Assembly: GCF_002161285.1 (NCBI RefSeq)
Contig: NZ_NFHH01000003.1
Coordinates: 223,901-287,900, forward strand
Direction of reading: 5' to 3'
From: Blautia sp. An81
GTDB lineage: Bacteria > Bacillota > Clostridia > Lachnospirales > Lachnospiraceae
Length of the DNA stretch: 64,000 nt
Below the pieces are notes generated by a model. The model was not told the origin of the DNA and made no database searches. It saw only the letters and a program-made list of their open reading frames with translations. A program made the position numbers and the translations under genes. Positions 50,879 through 60,057 of this stretch are shown here, piece after piece. Position 1 is the first letter of the stretch. The number at the start of each line of letters is the position of its first letter.

Positions 50879-51649
50879 ATGGCACATGTAATTGCAGTCG
50901 CAGGAAAAGGCGGCGTAGGTAAGACAACATTAACGGGACTGATCATACAGTATCTGGGCGAAAAGGGAAAAGGTCCCATCCTTGCAGTGGATGCGGATGC
51001 AAACTCCAATCTTAATGAAGTGTTGGGAGTGGAGGTAGAGACTACTCTGGGAGAAATCAGAGAAGAGGTGGCAGGAGCAGAGATGGCTTCTAAAAACCCG
51101 ATTCCTTCAGGCGTGTCAAAGGCAGATTATATGGAGTATAAGTTTGACGATGCTCTTGCAGAGTCTGACGACTTTGATCTGCTGGTTATGGGACGCACTC
51201 AGGGGAAAGGCTGTTACTGCTTTGTAAACGGACTTCTTCAGGCACAGATTCAGCGACTTGAAAAGAATTACCCCTATATTATTGTGGATAATGAAGCTGG
51301 TATGGAGCATATCAGCAGAGGTGTGCTTCCGAACATGGAAACAGCGATTCTGGTCAGCGACTGTTCCAGAAGAGGCGTTCAGGCTGCCGGCAGGATCGCC
51401 CAGCTGATTAAAGAGTGCAATATGCACCCCAGACAGGTAGGACTGATTGTAAACAGAGCCCCTGATGGAAAACTTAATGAAGGAACCAGAGAAGAGATCG
51501 AAAAACAAGGTCTTCATCTACTGGGAGTAGTACCACAAAATGATACAGTCTATGAGTATGACTGTGACGGGACGCCAACCGTTGACCTTCCCGAAGACTC
51601 GCCTGTGAAAAAAGCCATTCGGGAAATTGTGGACAAATTAGAATTTTAA
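50879..51649 (+). CDS. cooC: CO dehydrogenase maturation ATPase CooC (first copy)
   Basis: 256-residue MinD-like ATPase that inserts nickel into CODH. The deviant Walker A motif is GKGGVGKTT near residue 9. A C-x-C pair in GCYCFVNG matches the metal-binding CxC at the CooC dimer interface. VDNEAGMEHISRG is the switch region. AGGAGG precedes the ATG. It lies 28 bp before the CODH gene and is about equally far from the ACS-side copy at 53605. Confidence 0.94.
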   Translation: MAHVIAVAGKGGVGKTTLTGLIIQYLGEKGKGPILAVDADANSNLNEVLGVEVETTLGEIREEVAGAEMASKNPIPSGVSKADYMEYKFDDALAESDDFDLLVMGRTQGKGCYCFVNGLLQAQIQRLEKNYPYIIVDNEAGMEHISRGVLPNMETAILVSDCSRRGVQAAGRIAQLIKECNMHPRQVGLIVNRAPDGKLNEGTREEIEKQGLHLLGVVPQNDTVYEYDCDGTPTVDLPEDSPVKKAIREIVDKLEF

Positions 51650-51677
51650 GAGAAGAGGCGACATAAAGGAGGATAAC

Positions 51678-53570
51678 ATGAGTGAATTCAGATTAACTAC
51701 AGTAGAAGAATTTGAAGCTGCTACTGCGAGACTGTTAGAGACAGGTGCTAAAGTAGGCGCTGATTCCTGGCAGGCTCGTGTAAAGAACCAGACACCCCAT
51801 TGTAAATTTGGTGAAGAAGGCGTTTGCTGCCGTATCTGTACAATGGGACCATGCCGTATCACGAAGAAAGCCCCAAGAGGAATCTGTGGATGTGATGTAC
51901 ACGGTATCGTAGGACGTAATTATCTGAAGTTTACAGCAGGCGGAGCTGCTACCCATTCCGATCACGGACGTGAGATCTGCCACACTCTTTATGCTACAGC
52001 AGCAGATGGATGCTATAAAGTAAAAGATCCTGATAAGCTGATCCGCATTGCAAAAGAGTGGGGAATTGAGACAGAAGGAAAAGACATTTACGACCTGGCT
52101 CATGAAGTGGCTTATGAAGGCCTTATGGAATACGGAAAACCTTTCGGAACTCAGAGATTCTTAAAGAGAGCTCCGGAATCCCAGCAGAAACTGTGGGAAG
52201 AAAATGAACTGGCACCACGGGCTATTGACCGTGAAGTATCATGCTCCTTACATATGGCTCACATGGGATGTTCTTCCAAACCAGAAGCCCTGGTAAAACA
52301 GTCTATCCGTGCAGGACTTTCTGATGGATGGGGCGGTTCCATGATGGGAACAGAGTTTTCTGACGTACTCTTCGGTACACCAAAGCCTATTGAGACAGAA
52401 GCGAACCTGGGTGTTATGGTAGAAGAAAACGTGAATATCGTTGTTCATGGACATGACCCAAGTCTTTCCGAAATGATCTGCGAAGTGGCTGACAGTCCTG
52501 AAATGGTTGCATATGCAAAAGAAATGGGTGCAAAAGGAATTACTATTTCCGGTGTATGCTGTACCTCTAACGAGGTTGCCATGCGTCGTGGAATCCCAAT
52601 GGCAGGTAACTTCCTTCAGCAGGAAAACGTAGTGCTCACCGGAGCCTGCGAAGCTATCGTTGTAGATGTGCAGTGTATCTTCCCTGCATTAGGACCTCTG
52701 AGCAAATGTTTCCATACCAAGTTCATTACAACATCTCCAATCGCACAGATGCCGGATTCCGAGTTTATTCGCTTTGATGCTCATTCCGCACTGGAAAAGG
52801 CTACTCAGATCGTGAAGCTGGCAATTGAGAACTTTAAGAACAGAAAACCGGAACTTGTTTACATTCCTCAGATGAAACAGAAAGCAACTGTTGGATATTC
52901 TACAGAAGCTATCGTAAAAGCTCTGGACGGCGTTGCCAATACACAGGTTGACGAACTTGGAACCACAAAACCGCTGCTTCAGTGTATTACCTCCGGTGTA
53001 TTAAGAGGAGCTGTAGCTATGGTTGGATGTAATAACCCAAAGGTTCGTCCTGACCTGGCTCATATCGAATTGATGAAGAAGCTGCTGGCAAACGACATCA
53101 TCGTCATTGCTTCTGGCTGTTCTGCACAGGCTGCTGCTAAGGCAGGTCTTATGGATAAGGCAGCAAAAGATGTGTGTGGCGATGGCCTGAAGAGAGTATG
53201 CGAACTGGCAGATATTCCTCCGGTACTTCATATGGGATCTTGTGTAGATATTTCCCGTATGCTGGTTCTGGCAGCAACTCTTGCTAAAGATGCAGGTCTT
53301 CATATTTCACAGCTGCCGGTTGTAGGCTGTGCTCCAGAATGGATGTCTGAGAAGGCAGTATCTATCGGAAACTATGTTATCGGTTCCGGTATTGATACAT
53401 TCCTGGGCGTAGATCCATATGCATCAGGCTCCAGCGAAATGGTTGAAATCCTGACAAACGGCACCAGACAGTGGTGTGAAGCAGCGTTTACTGTAGAAAA
53501 AGATATTGATAAATTAGGTGATGCCATGATGGCAAGAATCGAAGAAAAGAGAGCTGCCCTGGGCATCTAA
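51678..53570 (+). CDS. acsA: Anaerobic Ni-CO dehydrogenase catalytic subunit
   Basis: 630 residues. Reduces CO2 to CO for acetyl-CoA synthesis. The N-terminal cysteines (CCRICTMGPCRI, GICGCD) hold the B and D clusters. The C-cluster ligands are recognisable: His in VHGHDP, then Cys in GVCCTSNE, DVQCIFP, VGCNNPK, ASGCSAQ and GSCVDIS. These are the full set known from Carboxydothermus CODH. It acts in a complex with AcsB. AAAGGAGG precedes the start; the gene is flanked by two cooC copies. Confidence 0.98.
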   Translation: MSEFRLTTVEEFEAATARLLETGAKVGADSWQARVKNQTPHCKFGEEGVCCRICTMGPCRITKKAPRGICGCDVHGIVGRNYLKFTAGGAATHSDHGREICHTLYATAADGCYKVKDPDKLIRIAKEWGIETEGKDIYDLAHEVAYEGLMEYGKPFGTQRFLKRAPESQQKLWEENELAPRAIDREVSCSLHMAHMGCSSKPEALVKQSIRAGLSDGWGGSMMGTEFSDVLFGTPKPIETEANLGVMVEENVNIVVHGHDPSLSEMICEVADSPEMVAYAKEMGAKGITISGVCCTSNEVAMRRGIPMAGNFLQQENVVLTGACEAIVVDVQCIFPALGPLSKCFHTKFITTSPIAQMPDSEFIRFDAHSALEKATQIVKLAIENFKNRKPELVYIPQMKQKATVGYSTEAIVKALDGVANTQVDELGTTKPLLQCITSGVLRGAVAMVGCNNPKVRPDLAHIELMKKLLANDIIVIASGCSAQAAAKAGLMDKAAKDVCGDGLKRVCELADIPPVLHMGSCVDISRMLVLAATLAKDAGLHISQLPVVGCAPEWMSEKAVSIGNYVIGSGIDTFLGVDPYASGSSEMVEILTNGTRQWCEAAFTVEKDIDKLGDAMMARIEEKRAALGI

Positions 53571-53604
53571 TAATTCTGAAACATAACTAGGAAAGGTGAA
53601 TGAC

Positions 53605-54372
53605 ATGAAAATAGCGGTTACAGGAAAAGGCGGTGTGGGAAAGACCACCTTCGCCGCAACTCTTGCCCGGCTTTATGCTGACGAAGGAAAACATGTTCTC
53701 GCAGCAGACGTAGACCCGGATGCCAATCTTGGATTGGCTCTGGGGTTTGACGAAGAAACCCTGGATTCTATAGTCCCCATTACTAAAATGAGAAAACTCA
53801 TTGAAGAAAGAACAGGGGCCGGAGAGGATAATCAGTTCTATACACTGAATCCTAAGGTCAGCGATATTCCGGATACATACTCGAAAGAGGTAAACGGTGT
53901 AAAGCTTCTTGTTCTGGGAACAGTGGAGACAGGAGGAGGCGGCTGTGTATGTCCGGAGCATGTTATGCTCAGAAGGATCATCAATAACCTGGTCCTGCAC
54001 AGAGACGATGTTGTGATCATGGATATGGAGGCCGGTCTGGAGCATCTGGGCCGTGGAACTACAGAATCCATGGATCAGTTTATCGTTGTGATCGAACCAG
54101 GAGCCAGAAGCGTACAGACTTATAAAAATGTAAAGCGCCTTGCAGATGATCTAGGGGTCAAACAGGTACGTGTAGTTGCCAATAAAGTAAGAAATGCAGA
54201 GGATGAAGAATTTGTCAGAAGCCGTATACCGGCAGAGGATCTCCTGGGCTTCATTCACTACAACACAGAAGTTATGGATGCAGATCGTCAGGGAAAATCC
54301 CCTTACGATTTCAGCAATACAGTAAAAGAAGAAATCACACAAATTAAAAACATAATCGATCAGGGATTATGA
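53605..54372 (+). CDS. cooC2: CooC/AcsF-type nickel insertion ATPase (second copy)
   Basis: 255-residue MinD-like ATPase with Walker A GKGGVGKTTFA and the switch region MDMEAGLEHLGRG. The CxC pair lies in GGGCVCPEH. Position just before acsB suggests it matures the acetyl-CoA synthase (AcsF role), while the first copy serves CODH; the division is inference. The open frame starts at GTG 53596, but AAGGTG at 53593-53598 fits ATG 53605. Confidence 0.93.
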   Translation: MKIAVTGKGGVGKTTFAATLARLYADEGKHVLAADVDPDANLGLALGFDEETLDSIVPITKMRKLIEERTGAGEDNQFYTLNPKVSDIPDTYSKEVNGVKLLVLGTVETGGGGCVCPEHVMLRRIINNLVLHRDDVVIMDMEAGLEHLGRGTTESMDQFIVVIEPGARSVQTYKNVKRLADDLGVKQVRVVANKVRNAEDEEFVRSRIPAEDLLGFIHYNTEVMDADRQGKSPYDFSNTVKEEITQIKNIIDQGL

Positions 54373-54392
54373 GATGTTAGGAGGAAAAAACA

Positions 54393-56519
54393 TTGACTTT
54401 ATTTGAAACAGTATTCAGCGGAAATGACGCTGTCTATGGATTGACAGAAAATGCAATTAATGCTGCTATTGAACAGCACGGTGCTGACAAAGCTGTCAGC
54501 TTTCCAAACACAGCATACAGCCTGCCATGCTACTATGCTGTAACAGGTGTAAAGGTTGGCACTTTAGGAGAATTAAAAAATGCTCTGGGCGTAGTAAAAA
54601 CTCTTATGACAAGAGAAAACAGAACCCATGACATTTTCATGTCCGGTGTTGCAACTGCTCTTTGTGCTGAGTTTATCGAAGTATTAAAATATATTGACGG
54701 AGCAACTCCATATGAAGAGCCGTGCTACGGACATCTGGCAGATGCTGTGATCCGTGAGCTGGGTGTACCCCTTGTAACTGGAGATATCCCAGGTGTAGCC
54801 GTTATCTTAGGCAAAGCTCCTACTACAGAAGAAGCTGTAGCCCTGGTTAAGAGCTATCAGGCACAGGGTATTCTGGTAACACTGGTTGGCGATATCATTG
54901 ATCAGTTATCAGAGGCCGGTATGAAGACTGGTGCAAACCTTCGTGTTATTCCTTTAGGAAAAGACGTAACAGCTGTTATCCATGTTGTATCTGTTGCTCT
55001 TAGAGCAGCCCTGATCTTCGGTAACATCACACCGGGAGATGCAGGAAATCTGATGAAGTACACAATGGAACGTGTTCCTGCATTTGTAAATGCTTTTGCT
55101 CCTTTAAACGATGTGATCGTAGCATGCGGTGCCGGCGCTATTGCTTTAGGATTCCCTGTAATCACAAACCAGGAAGGCGTAGCTGAAGTACCAAAGAGCC
55201 TGATCTGCCAGCCAGATGTAAGCAAATTCAACGCAACATCTCTGGAAGCCCGTGACATTAAGATCAAAATTACAAATATCGATATTCCTGTTGCTTTCGC
55301 TTCTGCATTTGAAGGTGAGATCATCCGCCGCGGCGATATGCAGGTTGAATTTGATGGTTCTCGTGTAGACTGTGCTGAGCTGGTACAGGCTGTAGACGCT
55401 ACAGAGATTGAAGATCACAAGATCACCATTGTAGGTCCTGACGTAGACGAAATGGAACTGGGAAGTAAGAATACCATCGCCTATGTTGTAAAAGTCGCTG
55501 GAAAGAACATGCAGTCTGACTTTGAGCCGGTTATCGAGCGTAAGTTCCATAACTACATCAACTGTATTGAGGGCGTATATCATACAGGACAGCGTGATAT
55601 GCTCCGTATCCGTATCGGAAAAGAAGCTTTTAACGCAGGCTTCCGTCTGAAACATATCGGTGAAGTACTTTATGTTTCTGTTAAAAACGAATTTGACGCA
55701 GTTGTTGATAAATGCGAGGTAACTATCTATACAGATCCTGCTGAATGTACAAGAGTACGTCATGAAGTTGCTATTCCAACCTTTGACAAACGTGACGAGC
55801 GTCTGGATACTCTTACAGATGAATCTGTTGATGTTTACTACAGCTGTATCCTGTGCCAGGCATTCTCACCATCTCACGTATGCGTGGTAACTCCGGAACG
55901 TCTGGGACTTTGCGGAGCCGTTTCATGGCTGGATGCAAAAGCTACAAACCAGCTGGATCCAAACGGACCATGTCAGGTAATCACAAAAGAGAGACCTATC
56001 GATGAAAGGATCGGCGAATACGAAGACGTTAACGAAGCTGTTCAGAAATTCTCTCAGGGTGCTTTACAGGATGTATCTCTGTACTCCATCATGGAGAAAC
56101 CAATGACCTCCTGCGGATGTTTTGAGTGTATCTGCGGTATTGAGCCATTCTCTAACGGTGTTGTTATCACAAACCGTGAGTATGCAGGAATGACACCTCT
56201 TGGAATGACATTCCCAGAGCTGGCTTCTATGACAGGCGGCGGTGTTCAGACACCTGGATTCATGGGACATGGTAAACACTTCATTTCTTCCAAGAAGTTC
56301 ATGAAGGCAGAAGGCGGTATCGAGCGTATCGTATGGATGCCTAAGGAACTGAAAGATACTGTTGCAGAGAGACTGAACAAAACAGCTAAAGAACTGTACG
56401 GAATCGACAACTTTACAGATATGGTCGGAGATGAGACCATTGCAACAGATCCGGAAACACTGGTTGCTTTCCTGACAGAGAAAAACCATCCTGCACTGGG
56501 CATGGAACCAATGATGTAA
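54393..56519 (+). CDS. acsB: CO-methylating acetyl-CoA synthase
   Basis: 708 residues. Condenses CO, the corrinoid methyl group and CoA into acetyl-CoA. The six A-cluster cysteines are present: CILCQAFSPSHVC followed by GLCGAVSW (Cys-x2-Cys-x8-Cys-x9-Cys) and SCGCFEC, where the Cys-Gly-Cys holds the distal nickel. The start is TTG 54393, set by AGGAGG at 54379-54384. Unusual start codons can limit translation. A GC-rich hairpin follows the gene and a new promoter begins before acsD. Confidence 0.98.
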   Translation: MTLFETVFSGNDAVYGLTENAINAAIEQHGADKAVSFPNTAYSLPCYYAVTGVKVGTLGELKNALGVVKTLMTRENRTHDIFMSGVATALCAEFIEVLKYIDGATPYEEPCYGHLADAVIRELGVPLVTGDIPGVAVILGKAPTTEEAVALVKSYQAQGILVTLVGDIIDQLSEAGMKTGANLRVIPLGKDVTAVIHVVSVALRAALIFGNITPGDAGNLMKYTMERVPAFVNAFAPLNDVIVACGAGAIALGFPVITNQEGVAEVPKSLICQPDVSKFNATSLEARDIKIKITNIDIPVAFASAFEGEIIRRGDMQVEFDGSRVDCAELVQAVDATEIEDHKITIVGPDVDEMELGSKNTIAYVVKVAGKNMQSDFEPVIERKFHNYINCIEGVYHTGQRDMLRIRIGKEAFNAGFRLKHIGEVLYVSVKNEFDAVVDKCEVTIYTDPAECTRVRHEVAIPTFDKRDERLDTLTDESVDVYYSCILCQAFSPSHVCVVTPERLGLCGAVSWLDAKATNQLDPNGPCQVITKERPIDERIGEYEDVNEAVQKFSQGALQDVSLYSIMEKPMTSCGCFECICGIEPFSNGVVITNREYAGMTPLGMTFPELASMTGGGVQTPGFMGHGKHFISSKKFMKAEGGIERIVWMPKELKDTVAERLNKTAKELYGIDNFTDMVGDETIATDPETLVAFLTEKNHPALGMEPMM

Positions 56520-56539
56520 TAATTTAGAAATATGCAGTA

Positions 56540-56580
56540 TCGGGAAATGGGAGATGTCTCGCAGGAGGCCTCCCGTTTCC
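56540..56580 (+). terminator. Hairpin after acsB
   Basis: GGGAAATGGGAG pairs with CTCCCGTTTCCT around a short loop, but no T tract follows (TGTGTAAAAG), so it may protect the 3' end or only partly terminate. Confidence 0.5.
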
Positions 56581-56672
56581 TGTGTAAAAGTAAATTGACA
56601 AAAAAACTCCAAATAAGTCACAGAACAGACCGTAGTTTTATAAAGTTTTTTGTATAATATTACAGGGGAAAC

Positions 56673-56702
56673 TTGTCAATATTGCGTGTAATGTAGTATA
56701 AT
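56673..56702 (+). promoter_or_regulatory. Promoter of acsD and downstream genes
   Basis: TTGTCA at 56673-56678 and TATAAT at 56697-56702 with an 18-bp spacer. A second TATAAT at 56653-56658 has no matching -35. Confidence 0.7.
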
Positions 56703-56707
56703 GTAGG

Positions 56708-56786
56708 CGGCAAAATAGAGGGCTGCCATTTACCTCTTTGCCGTTTATATACAATGGGACGGTACCTTTGTCGGACCGCCTGTTGT
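56708..56786 (+). promoter_or_regulatory. Two stem-loops in the acsD leader
   Basis: CGGCAA (56708-56713) and AGAGG (56717-56721) pair with CCTCT and TTGCCG (56733-56743): an 11-bp stem at what would be the very 5' end of the mRNA. A second, weaker stem spans 56751-56786. They may stabilise or regulate this abundant message. No known riboswitch was recognised. Confidence 0.55.
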
Positions 56787-56815
56787 AAAGAATAATATGA
56801 AGGAGGCTCATAGAA

Positions 56816-57757
56816 ATGCCGTTTAATCAGAAACCACAGAAGTTCAATGCAAGCATTAATACAGTTGAGATTGGATGCGGAGACAAAGCGATCAAATTAG
56901 GAGGAGAATGTACTTTTCCTTTCTATACATTTGATGCTCCTATGGAAAATGCACCGAAGATTGGTGTAGAAGTTTCCGATCTGGGTATTGCTTCCAATAT
57001 TCCTGGTATCCAGAAGTTTTACGAAGGCGCTTCTACTATCGGAGAAATTGCAAAAAAAGCCGAGACAATGGAAGGCGCTGATTTTGTCTGCCTGCGCTTA
57101 GAGGGCGGAGATCCTAATGGAGAAGACAAATCTATTGATGAACTGATCGAAGTTGTAAAGGAAGTTGCAGACGCTGTTACCTGTCCTCTGGTAGTAGAAG
57201 GATGCAAAAATGTTGAAAAAGACACAGAACTGCTTCCAAAGGTAGCTGAAGTTCTGCAGGGCAAGAACGCTCTGGTAATGTCTGCAAGAGAAGAAAACTA
57301 CAAAGCTGTAGGTGCTGCTGCAGGTCTTGCTTACAACCAGAAAGTAGGCGCTGAATCTGCCGTTGATATCAACCTTGCAAAACAGTTAAACGTTGTTATG
57401 ACTCAGCTGGGAGTTAAGGCTCAGGATATCGTAATGAACGTTGGTTCTGCTGCAGTGGGTTATGGTTTTGAATATGTTGTTTCTACTATGGACCGTATTA
57501 AAGGTGCTGCTTTATCTCAGAATGATAATATGCTGCAGATGCCTATCATCACAGCAGTTGCTGATGAAGCATGGAGTGTAAAAGAGGCTATGGCTACTGA
57601 AGAGGATATGCCTGAGTGGGGTCCTCTGGAAGAAAGAGGAATCAGCATGGAAGTTCAGACAGCAGCTGCTGTATTAGCATCCGGTTCTGACGCCGTTATC
57701 CTGAAACATCCTCAGTCCGTTGCAACTATTTCAAAAATGATTAAAGAATTAATGTAA
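56816..57757 (+). CDS. acsD: Corrinoid/iron-sulfur protein small subunit
   Basis: 313-residue TIM-barrel subunit of the corrinoid protein that carries the methyl group from AcsE to AcsB. Recognisable parts are VEIGCGDKAIKLGGE, NIPGIQKFYEG, DFVCLRLEGGDPNGEDKS and MNVGSAAVGYGFEYV. GAAGGAGG precedes the ATG. Its base composition and codon use look strongly expressed, as expected for a core energy gene. acsC follows after 24 bp. Confidence 0.97.
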   Translation: MPFNQKPQKFNASINTVEIGCGDKAIKLGGECTFPFYTFDAPMENAPKIGVEVSDLGIASNIPGIQKFYEGASTIGEIAKKAETMEGADFVCLRLEGGDPNGEDKSIDELIEVVKEVADAVTCPLVVEGCKNVEKDTELLPKVAEVLQGKNALVMSAREENYKAVGAAAGLAYNQKVGAESAVDINLAKQLNVVMTQLGVKAQDIVMNVGSAAVGYGFEYVVSTMDRIKGAALSQNDNMLQMPIITAVADEAWSVKEAMATEEDMPEWGPLEERGISMEVQTAAAVLASGSDAVILKHPQSVATISKMIKELM

Positions 57758-57781
57758 TCGTAAAACAGGAGGATATTAAAA

Positions 57782-59128
57782 ATGGCATTAACAGGTATTC
57801 AAATCTTTAAAATGACACCAAAGAAAAACTGTAAGGAATGCGGCTGCCCTACATGTATGGCTTTTGCTATGAAAGTTGCTCAGGGCGCTCTGGAAATATC
57901 CAAATGTCCGCATATGTCTGAGGAAGCTCTGGCAGAGCTGTCTGAGGCTACTGCTCCCCCAATGAAAACTATCAAGGTTGGAACAGGCGAAGGAGAATAC
58001 ACCTTAGGCGGAGAAACTGTTTTATTCAGACATGAGAAAACTTTTGTCAGCAAGACAAGATATGCTGTTTCTCTCTGCACATGCATGGATGACGCAGCAG
58101 TAGATGCAAAGATTGCTGAACTTCAGAAGGTTGATTATGAGCGTATCGGTGAAAGAATGCACGTGGAAATGGTTTACGTGAACTATCAGGACGGTGCAGA
58201 CAAAGACCGCTATGTAGAAATGGTGAAGAAAGCAGCAGCAACAGGCAAGACTCTGATCCTGGGATGTAAAGACGCAGAAGTTGCAAAAGCAGCTCTGGAA
58301 GTATGCAAAGATGGCAAACCAGTATTAAACGGTGCTACAGCTGCAAACTATGCTGCTATGAACGATATCGCTAAAGAAGCAGGAGTTGTTCTGGGAGTAT
58401 CTGGCGCTGACTTAAATGAAATCTATGATACAGTAGCAGCTTTAGAGAAAGCCGGAAATAAGAACCTGGTAATCGATGCTACAGGCGCTTCTGTAAAAGA
58501 AGCATATGCAAACGCTGTACAGATCCGTCGCGCTTCTCTGAAAGATCAGGACAGAACTTTCGGTTATCCTACAATCGTAAATACAGCAGCAGTTGCTCAT
58601 GGTGACAGATATCTGCAGCAGGCACTGGCTTCTCTGTTTACAGTAAAATATGGTTCTATCGTTGTTATGGAAACTCTGGATTACGCTGAGGCACTTCCTC
58701 TGTTCGGTCTGAGACAGAACGTATTTACAGATCCTCAGAAACCAATGAAGGTTGAACCAGGCATCTATCCATTAAACGGAGCAGATGAAAATTCTCTGTG
58801 TCTGACAACTGTAGACTTTGCTCTTACATATTTCGTTGTTTCCGGCGAGCTGGAGCGTTCCGGTGTTCCATGCAACCTGATCATTTCCGATGCAGGCGGA
58901 CTTTCCGTACTGACAGCATGGGCAGCAGGAAAACTGTCTTCCACTTCTGTTGCAACTTACATCAAAGAAAATGTAGAAGACAAAGTAAAATGCAGAAAAC
59001 TGGTTATTCCTGGAAAAGTTGCCGTACTGAAGGGCGATATCGAGTCCAAACTTCCTGGATGGGAAATCATTGTAGCTCCTCTGGAGGCTGTACAGTTAGT
59101 AAAATTCCTGAAAGATTTAACTGCTTAA
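57782..59128 (+). CDS. acsC: Corrinoid/iron-sulfur protein large subunit
   Basis: 448 residues. The N-terminal four cysteines, Cys17, Cys20, Cys25 and Cys42 (CKECGCPTC and ISKCP), bind the low-potential [4Fe-4S] cluster. A central TIM barrel (VNYQDGADKDRYVEMV) and a C-terminal domain (LSVLTAWAAGKLSS) hold the cobamide. It pairs with AcsD. AGGAGG precedes the ATG. Confidence 0.97.
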   Translation: MALTGIQIFKMTPKKNCKECGCPTCMAFAMKVAQGALEISKCPHMSEEALAELSEATAPPMKTIKVGTGEGEYTLGGETVLFRHEKTFVSKTRYAVSLCTCMDDAAVDAKIAELQKVDYERIGERMHVEMVYVNYQDGADKDRYVEMVKKAAATGKTLILGCKDAEVAKAALEVCKDGKPVLNGATAANYAAMNDIAKEAGVVLGVSGADLNEIYDTVAALEKAGNKNLVIDATGASVKEAYANAVQIRRASLKDQDRTFGYPTIVNTAAVAHGDRYLQQALASLFTVKYGSIVVMETLDYAEALPLFGLRQNVFTDPQKPMKVEPGIYPLNGADENSLCLTTVDFALTYFVVSGELERSGVPCNLIISDAGGLSVLTAWAAGKLSSTSVATYIKENVEDKVKCRKLVIPGKVAVLKGDIESKLPGWEIIVAPLEAVQLVKFLKDLTA

Positions 59129-59181
59129 TGTTTGCAAAAAGAGCTTGTTAAAAGAAAATTTTTTATAAAAGGAGAAACATT

Positions 59182-59967
59182 ATGGCAAAATTTATTACAA
59201 TTGGTGAGAGACTTTCCACAACTGCACCTGCAGTAAACAAAGCTTTTACAGAGAGAGATCCTGAACCGATTCTGGCAAGAGCAAAACAGCAGCTGGATGC
59301 AGGCGCTGTTTACCTGGATGTAAACATCGGACCTGCTGAGAACGACGGCGAAGATTTAATGAAATGGGTAGTAGAACTCCTTCAGTCAAACTTCGACAAC
59401 GTTCCTCTGGCACTGGATACTTCCAACAAAAAAGCTATCGAGGCTGGTATCTCTGTATATAACAGAGCAAAAGGAAAACCTATTGTAAACTCCGCAGATG
59501 CAGCTGGCAGAATTGAATATCTTGACCTGGCAGCAGCAAACGATGCAATCTGTATCGCTCTTTGCAACGGCGAAGGCCTTGCAAAAGATAATGACGAGCG
59601 TATGATGTACTGCCAGACACTTCTTGAAAGAGGTATGGAGCACGGTATGGATGCTGCTGATATCTGGTTCGATCCTTTATTCCTGGTTGTTAAAGGTATG
59701 CAGGAAAAACAGATGGAAATCCTGGAAGCTATCAAGATGTTCAGCGATATGGGACTGAATTCTACAGGTGGTCTTTCCAATAACTCCAACGGTATGCCAA
59801 AACATATCCGTCCGATCATGGACTCTGCTATGGTTGCTATGGCTATGATGCAGGGACTGACATCTGCTATTGTTAATCCTAACGACAAGAGACTTATGGA
59901 GACAATTAAATCCTGTGACGTTCTGAAGAACAATACATTATATGCAGATTCTTATCTGGAGCTTTAA
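59182..59967 (+). CDS. acsE: Methyl-THF:corrinoid protein methyltransferase
   Basis: 261 residues of a pterin-binding TIM barrel that moves the methyl group from methyl-THF to the corrinoid protein. Typical segments are TIGERLSTTAPAVNKA, DVNIGPAENDG, LALDTSNKKAIEAG (pterin-binding Asp), IWFDPLFLVVKG and GGLSNNSNGMP (conserved Asn). AAAGGAGAAAC precedes the ATG. A GC-rich hairpin separates it from acsV. Confidence 0.97.
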   Translation: MAKFITIGERLSTTAPAVNKAFTERDPEPILARAKQQLDAGAVYLDVNIGPAENDGEDLMKWVVELLQSNFDNVPLALDTSNKKAIEAGISVYNRAKGKPIVNSADAAGRIEYLDLAAANDAICIALCNGEGLAKDNDERMMYCQTLLERGMEHGMDAADIWFDPLFLVVKGMQEKQMEILEAIKMFSDMGLNSTGGLSNNSNGMPKHIRPIMDSAMVAMAMMQGLTSAIVNPNDKRLMETIKSCDVLKNNTLYADSYLEL

Positions 59968-59994
59968 TATTACAGATAAAGATGAACATGAGAG

Positions 59995-60028
59995 AGGAGC
60001 TGCTGCACATTTTCGTGCGGCAGTTCCT
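59995..60028 (+). promoter_or_regulatory. Intercistronic hairpin between acsE and acsV
   Basis: AGGAGCTGCTGCAC pairs with GTGCGGCAGTTCCT around ATTTTC. No T tract follows, so it is more likely an mRNA stability or processing element than a terminator; it may set a lower level for the catalytic activator AcsV. Confidence 0.65.
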
Positions 60029-60057
60029 GTATAAAACAAAGAAAGGCAGAAATTCCT

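Noticed and set aside
56540..56815. Cobalamin riboswitch before the corrinoid protein genes
   Set aside because: No B12 box or matching core was found; only two simple stem-loops are visible.
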